Assembly (NCBI GenBank): GCA_963821275.1
Contig: CAWGDF010000004.1
Coordinates: 248,001 to 312,000, forward strand
From: JACVRW01 sp963821275
GTDB taxonomy: Bacteria; Actinomycetota; Thermoleophilia; Solirubrobacterales; Thermoleophilaceae
Length of the DNA stretch: 64,000 nt
Reading direction: 5' to 3'
Numbering within the stretch: the stretch's first letter is position 1; each line of letters begins with the position of its first letter. Below the pieces are notes generated by a model. It did not search any database, was not told the DNA's origin, and saw only the letters and a program-made list of their open reading frames with translations. Below are positions 34,969 through 42,801 of the stretch, piece by piece. A program made the position numbers and the translations under genes.

Positions 34969-35429
34969 TGGCCGACGAGGTTTACCGAGCAGTCTTCCTG
35001 CGCGTGCACCCGACCGGCAAGATGGTGCTCAGCCTGACCACCGACTCCGACGGGAAGGAGGCCGACTACGCGGAGCTGGTGGCCGCCGAGCTCGGCGTTC
35101 CCGCGCTGGACGTCAAGGTGATCCCCGCCGACAGCAACCGCTTCGGCAGCGGGCACGGCTACAACACGAGCCCGTCCGAGGGCACGCGGGCGGCGATCTC
35201 GAGCGCCACCGCCAAGATCCGCGACAAGGCGCGGCTGCTGGCGGGCGTGGCCCTGGACGCCTCGCCCGAGTCACTCACCTGGTCGAAGGGCGCATGGGTC
35301 GCCGGCGATGGCGGCGACGCGGCGCAGGTCAAGACGGTCGAGCAGATCGCCCTCTACGCCCACGGCACAGGCGCTCTGCCGCCAGGTGTCGAGGGCGGGC
35401 TCGACGCCCAGACCGTCTACCGCGACTGA
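34968..35429 (+). CDS. Stand-alone mini-CoxL: protein resembling an internal segment of CoxL
   Basis: 153 residues with GTG start 6 bases after AAGGAGGA. Its whole length follows one internal stretch of CoxL encoded 4 kb upstream: LRVHPTGKMVLSLTT versus LRVHPSGKAVVSISA, then AELGVPALDVKVIPADSNRFGSG versus EELGIPPEDVEVRHGDTDKTPYG, KIRDKARLLAGVALDASPESL versus KVRDKARQIAATMLETSPEDL, and VEGGLDAQTVYRD versus MEGGLDAQVIYDP. Lacking the AYRCSFR loop and catalytic Glu, it cannot be an oxidoreductase by itself. It may be a decoy, a cofactor-loading surrogate or a regulatory subunit. The similarity is visible by eye; the role is inference. Confidence 0.8.
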   Translation: MADEVYRAVFLRVHPTGKMVLSLTTDSDGKEADYAELVAAELGVPALDVKVIPADSNRFGSGHGYNTSPSEGTRAAISSATAKIRDKARLLAGVALDASPESLTWSKGAWVAGDGGDAAQVKTVEQIALYAHGTGALPPGVEGGLDAQTVYRD

Positions 35430-35959
35430 CCGTCCAGGACGATCTCGACATCGTCGACGACCTTCAACGCTCCGAACAGGCCCGAGTAGGGCTTGATCCC
35501 CCACAGGCTCTGCGTGACGACGGCACTGGCGCTGAGCCTGCCGTCGTCTCCGAGGACGAGGTCGAACTCGATCGGGCGGGTCGTGCCGGCGAGCGTGAGA
35601 TCCCCCACGACGCTCACGTGGCCACCGTCGCCGGCGGGAGTCACCTCCGTGGAGCGAAACGCGATGTCCTGCCCCTTCAGGACCTCGTCGTCGATCGTCT
35701 TGGCGATGCTCGCCTTGTCGTCGTCGGTGAGAGCCTGCATGCCGCCTGTGCCCCGGTGCACGCGCAGCGACGTGGCGTCGGCGGCGAGCTCGATGCTCGT
35801 GGCCGAGGGATCCTCGTCTACGTGAAGCGTTCCCTCCCAGGAGGTGACATCGATTTCGAGGTCGTGTCCGGCCTTGGCCGCGGCTCCTCTGCGCCGCGTG
35901 TGCACCGCCAGGCGGGCGTTCTGGGGCCCGAGCCGGTGCGTGCCTGCCTGAATCCCCAC
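35417..35959 (-). CDS. YceI-family lipid-binding-like protein
   Basis: A 180-residue YceI-like beta-barrel protein; the family binds isoprenoid or amide lipids. The conserved HDLEIDVTSWEG, VVGDLTLAGTTRPIEFDL and QSLWGIKPYSGLFGAL segments are present. There is no signal peptide, so it is cytosolic. The GTG start is 28 bp from coxG on the opposite strand, and its 3' end overlaps mini-coxL by 13 bp. Placement next to coxG, a proposed quinone carrier, makes polyprenyl-lipid binding an appealing link, but this is inference. Confidence 0.85.
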   Translation of the reverse strand: MGIQAGTHRLGPQNARLAVHTRRRGAAAKAGHDLEIDVTSWEGTLHVDEDPSATSIELAADATSLRVHRGTGGMQALTDDDKASIAKTIDDEVLKGQDIAFRSTEVTPAGDGGHVSVVGDLTLAGTTRPIEFDLVLGDDGRLSASAVVTQSLWGIKPYSGLFGALKVVDDVEIVLDGQSR

Positions 35960-35987
35960 CCGACCAGCCTAAGACCCGAAAGGACAC

Positions 35988-36419
35988 ATGGCCATCGAGC
36001 TTGATCACTCCTTCTCGACATCCAAGTCGATCGACGACAGCTTCGCCTCGATCACCGACCTGGAGCGTGTCCTACCTGCCGTCGAGGGTGGCAGCGTGCT
36101 GGAGACGACCGGACCCGACTCCGTCAAGGCCCAGATCCTCATGAAGATGGGGGCGATGTCGATGAAGATGGTCGGTACGGTCGAGGTCGCCGAGCAGGAC
36201 CGGGAAGCCCATCGCGCCGTCCTGCGGGTGAAGGCTCGCGAGGCCGGCGGTACGAGCCACGCCAACGCAGACGTGACCTTTCAGTGCAACGACGGCGGCG
36301 GGACGATCCACACCAAGGCACAGATCACCGGCAAGGCCGCGTCGATGGGCGAGGGCGTGGTGATCGGGGTGCTCGACGGGCTGATCGCGGACTTCACCGG
36401 CAAGATCGGCGAGATCTGA
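35988..36419 (+). CDS. coxG: CoxG-family SRPBCC protein
   Basis: A 143-residue CoxG-type START/SRPBCC protein: MAIELDHSFSTSKSIDDSFA, TDLERVLPAVEGG, and TKAQITGKAASMGEGVVIGVL are typical. CoxG has been linked to membrane docking of CO dehydrogenase and, in mycobacteria, to carrying menaquinone to the enzyme (from memory of the literature). Here it stops at GKIGEI without the C-terminal membrane anchor that longer CoxG proteins have. AAAGGA sits 3 bases before the ATG. It is separated from the rest of the plus-strand cox genes by the yceI gene on the other strand. Confidence 0.9.
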   Translation: MAIELDHSFSTSKSIDDSFASITDLERVLPAVEGGSVLETTGPDSVKAQILMKMGAMSMKMVGTVEVAEQDREAHRAVLRVKAREAGGTSHANADVTFQCNDGGGTIHTKAQITGKAASMGEGVVIGVLDGLIADFTGKIGEI

Positions 36420-36426
36420 GCGTTAC

Positions 36427-36450
36427 GCGGGGCGGCCCGCGCCGCCCCGC
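36427..36450. terminator. Perfect GC hairpin between convergent genes
   Basis: GCGGGGCGGC (36427-36436), loop CCGC, and GCCGCCCCGC (36441-36450) form a perfect 10-bp stem directly between the stops of coxG and the YhaM-like gene. It is likely a bidirectional terminator; no T-tract is visible. Confidence 0.6.
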
Positions 36451-37461
36451 TCAGGCGGCTTCGCGCGGGGTCTGCTCGGTCGGCTCGCGCGGCCCGAAGT
36501 AGGCCGAGGCCGCGATCCCGCGGTCGAAGTCGGACCAGCTGGCGCCCTCGGCGAGCGACTTCTCGATGCGGTCGAAGCTCCCCAGGTTGCCTCCCAGGTT
36601 GTCGATGAAGTGCACGAGCGTGGCCTCGCGCGTGCAGGGCACCACCGGGCTGCCGTGCTCGAGCTTGCCGTGGTGGCTCAAGATGATGTGAAGCAGCGCC
36701 TTCGCGTCGCCCACCGGGAAGCCCTCCAGGCGCTCGATCTCCCGGCGAACCGCGTAGTAGCCCAGCGGGATCTCGCCCAGCAGCTTGCCGGCGTCGGTGA
36801 GCTCGATTGCGCCGCCGCGAACGGCGTAGGCCTTGACCTTGCCGATGTCGTGCAGCAGCGCCCCGGTGACGGCCACGTCGCGGTCGATACCGGGGAACGT
36901 GGCGGCCAGGGCGCTGACCCCCTGCGCCACCGACAGGGAGTGCTCCAGGAGCCCGTGCCGGTAGGCCTGGTGGTAGTACTTGGCCGCCGGGGCCTCGTGC
37001 CAGGCCCGGCCGGCCTTGCTCGAGCGGTCGATCAGGCTCCGCAGCAGCTCGCGCAGGTGCGGGCGCTGGATCGTCGCAACCAGCGCGTCGAGGTCGGCGG
37101 CCAGCTGCTCGTAGGGGACCGGCGGGCCCTCGAGAAGGTCCGCGAGCAGGTACTCGCCCTCGGCGGCGGCGCGCAGGATGCGAACGGTGATGGCCCCGCC
37201 GTAGCGCTCGTCCACGGTGTAGCGACCGGACACGCGCACCACGGCGCCGGCGGGGCACAGCGGCGCGAGCTGCTCCGCGGAATCCCACACGACCCCCTCC
37301 ACGGCGCCGGTCACGTCGCCGAGCCGGAGCTTCACGAACGGCTCGCCGCTACGCCTCTGGCGCAGGCTGTGCTCGCGCACGAGGAAGACCTCGTCGACCT
37401 CCTGGCCGGCGACCAGATCGCGGACGAAGCACTTCGCCGGAGTGAGGGTGGTCTGCTCCAT
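36451..37461 (-). CDS. YhaM-like 3'-5' exoribonuclease (OB-fold plus HD domain)
   Basis: About 336 residues. An N-terminal OB-fold nucleic-acid-binding domain (FVRDLVAGQEVDEVFLVRE, about residues 12-115) is followed by an HD domain (about 160-300) with HGLLEHSLSV, GALLHDIGKVKAY and ILSHHGKLEHGSP, giving the metal-binding His and Asp. The arrangement is that of YhaM, a metal-dependent 3'-5' exoribonuclease. The start MEQTTLTPAK is preferred because the OB domain follows directly. ATG codons at 37506 and 37536 would add up to 25 residues and leave only 5 bp to the divergent SDR. Confidence 0.87.
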   Translation of the reverse strand: MEQTTLTPAKCFVRDLVAGQEVDEVFLVREHSLRQRRSGEPFVKLRLGDVTGAVEGVVWDSAEQLAPLCPAGAVVRVSGRYTVDERYGGAITVRILRAAAEGEYLLADLLEGPPVPYEQLAADLDALVATIQRPHLRELLRSLIDRSSKAGRAWHEAPAAKYYHQAYRHGLLEHSLSVAQGVSALAATFPGIDRDVAVTGALLHDIGKVKAYAVRGGAIELTDAGKLLGEIPLGYYAVRREIERLEGFPVGDAKALLHIILSHHGKLEHGSPVVPCTREATLVHFIDNLGGNLGSFDRIEKSLAEGASWSDFDRGIAASAYFGPREPTEQTPREAA

Positions 37462-37541
37462 CGAGGCTGCCAAGGTAGAGCCGTTCTCGGACGGGATAGC
37501 CTGCATGAAGATGGAGTCGCCCCCCAGCACCGGCATCTGAC

Positions 37542-38210
37542 ATGACGGTGCTCGTGGCCGGCGGAACCGGCGCGCTGGGAGAGGCGGTGGTGCGCGAGCT
37601 ACTGGATTCCGGCTGGGACTGCGCGGCGACCTGGGTGGTGGAGCGCGAGCGTGAGCGGCTGGCCTTGCTGCCGGTGGAGCTGGCGGAGGCCGACCTGCTC
37701 GACGCCGGCGCTGCGGCGGCCGCCGTGGCCGGCGTCGAGGACCTCGAGGCGGTGGTGAACCTCGTGGGCGGCTTCGCCTCCGGGCCGAAGGTCCACGAGA
37801 CCGAGCCCGACGACTTCACGCGCCTGCTGCGCCTCAACCTCATGCCCGCCTTCAACCTCGCCCGGGCGGCCATGCCCGTGCTGAGTGGTCGCGGCGGCGG
37901 CGCCTTCGTGGGCGTCGGAGCGAGGGCCGCACTGCGGCCGTTCGCCGGTGCGGCCGGCTACATCACGGGCAAGGCCGCCCTGCTCGCCTTCGTCCAGGCT
38001 CTCGACGCGGAGTACCGGGGCGAGGGCGTTCGCTCCAACGCGATCCTCCCCAGCGTGATCGACACGCCGGCCAACCGGGAGGCGACGCCCGACGCCGATT
38101 GGTCCAAGTGGGTGCAGCCGGCCGAGATCGCCAAGGTGGTGCGCTTTCTGGTCTCGGACGACTCGAAGCCCACGAGCGGGGCGCTCGTCCCGGTCTACGG
38201 CCGCGCCTGA
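37542..38210 (+). CDS. Short-chain dehydrogenase/reductase
   Basis: A 222-residue SDR. VLVAGGTGALGEAVVREL gives the nucleotide loop, NLVGGF replaces NNAG, and YITGKAALLAF supplies Tyr and Lys. The expected Ser lies in a strand reading VGVGARAALRP, so the Ser position appears replaced. The closing LVSDDSKPTSGALVPVYG is typical of FabG-like proteins. Substrate unknown. Its 3' end overlaps the convergent ecsC-like gene by 16 bp. Confidence 0.85.
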   Translation: MTVLVAGGTGALGEAVVRELLDSGWDCAATWVVERERERLALLPVELAEADLLDAGAAAAAVAGVEDLEAVVNLVGGFASGPKVHETEPDDFTRLLRLNLMPAFNLARAAMPVLSGRGGGAFVGVGARAALRPFAGAAGYITGKAALLAFVQALDAEYRGEGVRSNAILPSVIDTPANREATPDADWSKWVQPAEIAKVVRFLVSDDSKPTSGALVPVYGRA

Positions 38211-38854
38211 TGGTTCTCGCCGTAGAAGCTGAGCGCCAGCTTTCCGATGTCCTTCGTGGCGCCTGCGTTCTGCATCGCCCCGAGCGGTGCGCCGACCAGC
38301 GGGATCAGCTGCCCGGCATAGCGGCGGGCCACGCGCTTGACCAGGTACCTGAACAGGCGCCGGTGGAGCTTGTCCATGCTGCGCCCGGCCAGCGCGCGCT
38401 CGGCGACCGCCTGCGCTAGGCGCTTGCCCACGCCGTCGAGCGCCCGCCGCGCCTCCTCGGCGGTGGGATAGACGCCCTGCAGGACGAGCAGCTCGGCAGG
38501 CCGCATCGGGTGATGCGGGTCGTAGCCGTACGCAGCGGCGATGTAGAAGATCATCCGGCTCTGGATCCAGATCAGCGCGACCACGTCCGGCGCCGCGGTG
38601 AACGCGCCGCCCAGCCCCAGCACGCCACCCTCGATGCGAGCGAGCCGGACATGCTTTCTGTAGGCGACCCGGGCGAGCTTGTCGGGCCTCAGCCCCGGGC
38701 CGGCCACCTGGACCCATTCGTCCGCCTCCGGACCGAAGCGCTCGGCGGCGGCCAGCGCGATGTACTCGGGCGCACGGTCCGGTTCCGCCAGAATGCGGTT
38801 CCAGAGCGACTGCGGCGGACGCTCGAAGCCCTCTAGTCGTGACTCTTCACTCAT
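38195..38854 (-). CDS. EcsC-family protein
   Basis: A 219-residue EcsC-domain protein: FGPEADEWVQVAGPGL and GGVLGLGGAFTAAPDVVALIWIQSRMIFYIAAAYGYD (residues about 74-108, hydrophobic), then PAELLVLQGVYPTAEEARRAL, and an end segment PLVGAPLGAMQNA. EcsC proteins are membrane-associated and their biochemical role is poorly known. The start MSEESRL lies 44 bp from the divergent ferritin-like gene. Confidence 0.82.
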   Translation of the reverse strand: MSEESRLEGFERPPQSLWNRILAEPDRAPEYIALAAAERFGPEADEWVQVAGPGLRPDKLARVAYRKHVRLARIEGGVLGLGGAFTAAPDVVALIWIQSRMIFYIAAAYGYDPHHPMRPAELLVLQGVYPTAEEARRALDGVGKRLAQAVAERALAGRSMDKLHRRLFRYLVKRVARRYAGQLIPLVGAPLGAMQNAGATKDIGKLALSFYGENHQARP

Positions 38855-38898
38855 CCGTAATCAGTTTGGCTACCCGGCACGGGAGGTAACAGATCGAC

Positions 38899-39417
38899 AT
38901 GGCAACAAAAGCAAGCTCAACCCCCAGCCAGGGCATCCTCAGCGACGAGATGCGCGAGGACCGCGAGCAGCTGATCGGGCTGCTCACCAAGGCCTATTGG
39001 ATGGAGATCGAGACGGTGATGAGCTACATCGCCAACTCGATCAATCCCGACGGCGTACGGGCGCAGGAGATCATCGAGTCGCTCGAGGAGGACATCCAGG
39101 AGGAGCTCAGCCACGCCCGCCAGTTCGGCGAGCGGATCAAGGAGCTGTACGGCGTGGTTCCCGGCTCGCTCGACTTCAGCGCCGAGCAGTCCTACCTGCA
39201 GCCGCCGGACCACCAGATCGACATCGTGCACGTGATCAAGGGCGTGATCGAGGCCGAGTCGGGCGCCATCGAGCACTACAACAGGATCATCGAGTTCTGT
39301 GACGGCAAGGATTTCGTGACCCAGGACATGGTGATCGCCATCCTCCACGACGAGGAGGGGCACCGCCGCCTGTTCGAGGGCTTCCTGCGCGAGTACGAGG
39401 CAGAGGGACTCGCCTAG
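38899..39417 (+). CDS. Ferritin-like four-helix di-iron protein
   Basis: A 172-residue ferritin-like protein with carboxylate/His ligands in order: YWMEIETVMSY (Glu), EEDIQEELSHARQFGERI (ExxH), GVIEAESGAIEHYNRI (Glu) and LHDEEGHRRLFEGFL (ExxH). These fit a di-iron centre as in bacterioferritin/Dps-related proteins. There is no haem Met to be sure of. The likely role is iron storage or peroxide-dependent iron oxidation. Its stop overlaps the TetR gene's stop by 4 bp on the other strand. Confidence 0.87.
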   Translation: MATKASSTPSQGILSDEMREDREQLIGLLTKAYWMEIETVMSYIANSINPDGVRAQEIIESLEEDIQEELSHARQFGERIKELYGVVPGSLDFSAEQSYLQPPDHQIDIVHVIKGVIEAESGAIEHYNRIIEFCDGKDFVTQDMVIAILHDEEGHRRLFEGFLREYEAEGLA

Positions 39418-39998
39418 CCCGGCGGCGTCCCAGGGCGGCGGCCCGAGGTGGCCGCCTCGCTCATGCGGGTGGCCACCTCGAGCACCACGGGCTTCGGCAC
39501 GGCGGGGTGGTCGATCCACCACAGCGCCAGCCCGGCGAGGGCGCTGCGGAGCATCTCCGCGGCGGGCTCGACCTGCTCCGTGGGTATGCCCCGCTCGGCA
39601 ATGAACCCCGCCAGCACCTCGCGCGCACGCAGGCTCACCCGGCGCCGGACCGCCCGGATCTCGTCGTCGCCGCTGCTGTCGCGGAAGAGCATCAGCCAGG
39701 CGTGGCTGTTCTCGCGCACATAGTCGAGCCAGCCGTTGAGGATCGCGGGAATGGCGGCGGGTGCGCCGTCCGGGCCGGTGAAGAAGCTCGTCAGGTCGTC
39801 CTCGTGCTTGCGCAGCAGGGCCAGGTAGAGCGCCTGCTTGGAGTCGAAATGCCGGTAGACGATCGGCTTGGTCACCTGAGCCGCTGCGGCGATGTCGTCG
39901 AGCCTCGCTCCCGCGTAGCCGTGCTTGGCGAACTCCTTGGCCGCTGCCCGGATGATGGTCTCGCGGCGCCGCCCGGCGCTCAGCCTGGCCGCTGGCAT
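39414..39998 (-). CDS. TetR-family repressor
   Basis: A 194-residue TetR regulator. The N-terminal HTH runs GARLDDIAAAAQVTKPIVYRHFDSKQALYLALL (about residues 29-61). The C-terminal ligand domain is all-helical (FAEHGIPTEQVEPAAEML-like region after residue 120). It is divergent from the cupin gene with a 47-bp gap that contains a perfect dyad, so it most likely represses itself and the cupin gene. The ligand is unknown. Confidence 0.93.
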   Translation of the reverse strand: MPAARLSAGRRRETIIRAAAKEFAKHGYAGARLDDIAAAAQVTKPIVYRHFDSKQALYLALLRKHEDDLTSFFTGPDGAPAAIPAILNGWLDYVRENSHAWLMLFRDSSGDDEIRAVRRRVSLRAREVLAGFIAERGIPTEQVEPAAEMLRSALAGLALWWIDHPAVPKPVVLEVATRMSEAATSGRRPGTPPG

Positions 39999-40006
39999 CG
40001 TGCTAA

Positions 40007-40022
40007 GTTACCAGCCAGTAAC
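40007..40022. promoter_or_regulatory. Candidate TetR operator, dyad GTTAC-N6-GTAAC
   Basis: GTTAC (40007-40011), CAGCCA, GTAAC (40018-40022) form a perfect 5-bp inverted repeat in the middle of the 47-bp gap between the divergent TetR and cupin start codons. TTACyNNNNrGTAA-like dyads are common TetR sites. It is the only obvious palindrome in the gap. Confidence 0.6.
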
Positions 40023-40045
40023 AACGACTCGGTGAAGGAGTTTCA

Positions 40046-40537
40046 ATGGCCGATCCGATCCATGACCCGGTCCACCGCGCCCGCTATACGTTCAAGCCCG
40101 ACGGGGAGAACCTCTTCGTCGACACGTGGCTCGAGCCCGGAGGGGCGCTGCCCCCTCACCTTCACCCTCGCCAGGAGGAGCGCTGGTCGGTGGTGGAGGG
40201 TGAGGTGCGCTTTCAGCTCGGCGACGACAAGCGCGTGATCGGCCCCGCCGATGGAGAGATGATCGTCAGGCCGGGGACGAAGCATGGGCTGGAGAGCGTC
40301 AGCGAGCGCGAGGCCCACCTGCGTTGTCACGTGCTCCCCGCCCGCGACCTTCAGGCCTTCCTCGAGGAGAGCGCCGCGGCGGCGCGCGAGGGTCTCTTCA
40401 TGCGCGGGGGCATCCCCAAGAGCCTCCGGGGGGCGCGCTGGGCGGCGCGCTTTCTCAAGCGCTACCGCGAGGACGTGGTGATGTCGTTCCCGCCGGCGCC
40501 GGTGCAGTCAGCGATGGTCGCGCTGCTCGCTCGCTAG
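40046..40537 (+). CDS. Cupin-domain protein
   Basis: A 163-residue single cupin. Motif 1 reads GGALPPHLHPRQEERWSVVEGE (two His and a Glu available for metal), and motif 2 PGTKHGLESVSEREAHL (His). The C-terminal third (about 105-163) is a helical extension with KSLRGARWAARFLKRYRED. Small cupins of this type act as dioxygenases, isomerases or sensors; this one is unassigned. GAAGGAG precedes the ATG by 8 bases. It is probably controlled by the divergent TetR repressor. Confidence 0.82.
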   Translation: MADPIHDPVHRARYTFKPDGENLFVDTWLEPGGALPPHLHPRQEERWSVVEGEVRFQLGDDKRVIGPADGEMIVRPGTKHGLESVSEREAHLRCHVLPARDLQAFLEESAAAAREGLFMRGGIPKSLRGARWAARFLKRYREDVVMSFPPAPVQSAMVALLAR

Positions 40538-40577
40538 CCGCAAGCAGCCGGCTCGGCCGGGTGCGCGCGGATCCGTC

Positions 40578-41933
40578 TCAGCGCCGCTCGACACGGAGCG
40601 GGACCGCGCCGGCCGGCCGCAGGGTGATCCCGTGTGTGTCGAGCGCCACCTGCTCCGGTCCGCTGACGATCCGATAGCGCTGGAGCACCGCCGCGACGGC
40701 GATGACCGACTCGAGCATCGCGAAGTGCGAGCCGATGCACGACCGCGGACCTCGCCCGAAGGGAAAGTACGCGTACTGGTGGCGCTCAGCCTCGCGCTCG
40801 GCCGTGAAGCGGTCGGGGTCGAAGCGCTCCGGCTCCGGCCAGAACTTCGGGTGCCGGTGGGTGGCCCACTGCGACACGAGGACGTTTGCTCCCGCCGGAA
40901 TCCGGTAGCCGCCGATCTCGTCCTCGGTGTTGAGCAGGCGGCCGAGCGCGTAGGCCGGCGGGTAGAGGCGCATCGCCTCCTTGATCGCCATGCCGGTGCG
41001 CTCCAACGCCGCGACGTCGGAAACGGTCGGGGCGCGGCCGTCGAGCACGGAGTCGACCTCGGCACGCACCCGCTCCTGCTCGTCGGGGTGGCGGCCGAGC
41101 AGATGGAAGGTGAAGGTCAGCGCAGTCGAGGTCGTCTCGTGTCCCGCCAGCAGGAAGATCAGGGCCTGGTCGCGGACCTCCTGTGGCTCCATCGCCTGGC
41201 CGGTCTCGGAGTCGCGGGCGCTCAGCAGCCGCGACAGGAGGTCCTCGCCGTGGGCGCCCGACGCGCGCCGGCGGGCCACCAACTCGTCTACCACCTGGTC
41301 GAGTGCACGGCGGGCGCGCGCGGCCCGGCGGTTGTCCGGCGTCGGCCAGGACTCGGGCGTGGCCACGGGTGAGGTCGCCCTGCGGAACATGTGGCGGTTC
41401 AGGATCGGGAAGGCCCAGTCGAGCACCTCGCCGGCCCGCTCGACGTCATCGCCGAAGATCGCGCGGCCCACCACGCGCAGGGTCAGCCGGACCATCTCCC
41501 CGTTGGCGTCGACGCCGTTGCCGTTCTGTGCCCAGCGGTCGGCGAGCAGGGCGGCCTCCTCCGCCATCACGTCGGAGTAGCTGGCGATGGTCTTTCGCGT
41601 GAACAGCGGCTGGGTAAGCCGGCGCTGGCGCTCCCACGTCTCGCCCTCCGTGGTGAGCAGTCCGTAGCCGAACGCGGCAGCGATCTGCTTGTAGAAGCGG
41701 TTTCTCTTCGTGTAGGTCCCACGTGGGCCCGCGAGGACGCGGTGGACGCCGTCGGGATGGAAGAGGCAGTACAGCTCGAGGCGCAGGCCGGGCGGGCCAA
41801 GGGCCAGACGCACCACGTCGCCGTGCTCGTGCATCGCGCGCTCGTACGTGTCGATCTGGCTCCTGCGAACGTCGATCGCCGACCCGAGGATCGGGTGGGC
41901 CCGTGGTGTCGGTGGGACTGCGGTGGTCTCCAT
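40578..41933 (-). CDS. Cytochrome P450
   Basis: A 451-residue P450. The I-helix oxygen motif is LIFLLAGHETTSTALTF (about residues 245-261), the K-helix ExxR is KEAMRLYPP, and the haem loop is FPFGRGPRSCIGSHFAMLE, with the axial Cys in FxxGxRxC. There is no N-terminal membrane anchor, so it is a soluble bacterial type. The substrate is unknown. Redox partners are not in the window. It is convergent with the cupin gene. Confidence 0.95.
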   Translation of the reverse strand: METTAVPPTPRAHPILGSAIDVRRSQIDTYERAMHEHGDVVRLALGPPGLRLELYCLFHPDGVHRVLAGPRGTYTKRNRFYKQIAAAFGYGLLTTEGETWERQRRLTQPLFTRKTIASYSDVMAEEAALLADRWAQNGNGVDANGEMVRLTLRVVGRAIFGDDVERAGEVLDWAFPILNRHMFRRATSPVATPESWPTPDNRRAARARRALDQVVDELVARRRASGAHGEDLLSRLLSARDSETGQAMEPQEVRDQALIFLLAGHETTSTALTFTFHLLGRHPDEQERVRAEVDSVLDGRAPTVSDVAALERTGMAIKEAMRLYPPAYALGRLLNTEDEIGGYRIPAGANVLVSQWATHRHPKFWPEPERFDPDRFTAEREAERHQYAYFPFGRGPRSCIGSHFAMLESVIAVAAVLQRYRIVSGPEQVALDTHGITLRPAGAVPLRVERR

Positions 41934-41986
41934 GCCGCTTGTCCGGACAGACGCCCGGGCGACAAGCCGTATTCCCGGCCTCTGCG

Positions 41987-42568
41987 CTACGCGAAGGCTT
42001 CGGCCACGAGCACCGCCGTGCCGAGGACCCCGGCTACGGCCGCGACAGCGGCCACCAGCGGGATGGGAGGCCCGCCGTGGATGCCGGTCTCGTGGACGGC
42101 AGCGTGGCCCTTGCCCCGTGCGAGCAGCCAGCGGTTCACCGGGAAGGCGGCAAAGCCCGCGATCACGAGGGCCACCGCGAGGCTGGCCCAGAACAGGAGG
42201 TCGCCGAGGCCGGCCTCCATCGCTCCGGGGATGATCAGGATGATCGCGTTGTCGACGATCTCCATCGTCGCGATCGACAGCGTGTCAGAGGCCAGCGCGA
42301 TCGGGACCACGGCCGCGAAGGCGAGGCCGGCGCGCAGCAACGGCCAGCTGGTCAGCGAGTATCCGAACAGGAAGGCCAGCGCGATCGCCAGGGCGATGGT
42401 GGCTATGTTGGACCAGCCGAGAGCGGTGCCGATCGCCACCCCCGCCACCTCGCCGATGGCGCACCCGGTGAGACAGTGGAGCGTCGCGCTGGCCGCCATG
42501 GCGTCGAGGGCGCGCCCCGAGGTAGGCATCGAATGGTGGTCGTGGTGCGTAGGGGCACTGGCTTCCAT
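41987..42568 (-). CDS. DUF4396 membrane protein behind a CsoR-like operator
   Basis: About 193 residues with four to five predicted membrane helices. The N-terminus MEASAPTHHDHHSMP is His-rich, and the first helix carries HCLTGCAIGEVAG, a CxxxC plus His typical of DUF4396. The start is the ATG at 42568; longer readings cross the operator. A CsoR-type dyad lies 16 bp upstream, so copper or another soft metal probably controls it. The His-rich start and Cys pair fit metal transport or tolerance, but the reaction is not known to me. Confidence 0.78.
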   Translation of the reverse strand: MEASAPTHHDHHSMPTSGRALDAMAASATLHCLTGCAIGEVAGVAIGTALGWSNIATIALAIALAFLFGYSLTSWPLLRAGLAFAAVVPIALASDTLSIATMEIVDNAIILIIPGAMEAGLGDLLFWASLAVALVIAGFAAFPVNRWLLARGKGHAAVHETGIHGGPPIPLVAAVAAVAGVLGTAVLVAEAFA

Positions 42569-42583
42569 TTGAGGCAGCGTACC

Positions 42584-42600
42584 ATACCCCCTAGGGGTAT
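42584..42600. promoter_or_regulatory. CsoR/RcnR-type operator
   Basis: ATACCCC (42584-42590), CTA, GGGGTAT (42594-42600): a perfect 7-bp inverted repeat with a 3-base centre. It matches the TACCCC...GGGGTA type recognised by CsoR-family copper and metal repressors. It lies just upstream of the DUF4396 gene. No csoR gene is present in the window. Confidence 0.65.
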
Positions 42601-42601
42601 G

Positions 42602-42801
42602 CCTGCGGGCCACCTACTTCCTCGTCTCCGGGCTTCTGGACCGCTTTGGTCTAACTCTCCACCGGCCTGTCGCTGATACTTGCCTTCATCGGCGCCAAGC
42701 TCGTCCTGCACTACGGGCACCTGCAGAGCGACTCCATCCCGGAGATCCCCACGTTGCTGTCGCTCGCGGACGAACCGCGGGCCGGGACGTCCGGGCGATG
42801 A
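42602..42801 (+). pseudogene. terC: Truncated, frameshifted 3' end of a TerC-family gene
   Basis: Translation gives LRATYFLVSGLLDRF, a shift of one base near 42649-42653, then LSTGLSLILAFIGAKLVLHY and IPEIPTLLSLADE to a TGA at 42799-42801. This matches the last two helices of TerC/Alx integral membrane proteins. Everything before LRA is missing, and the break sits directly after the CsoR-like operator. The stop forms ATGA with the antiporter start, so an intact terC once preceded that gene. There is no start codon for the remnant. Confidence 0.7.
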
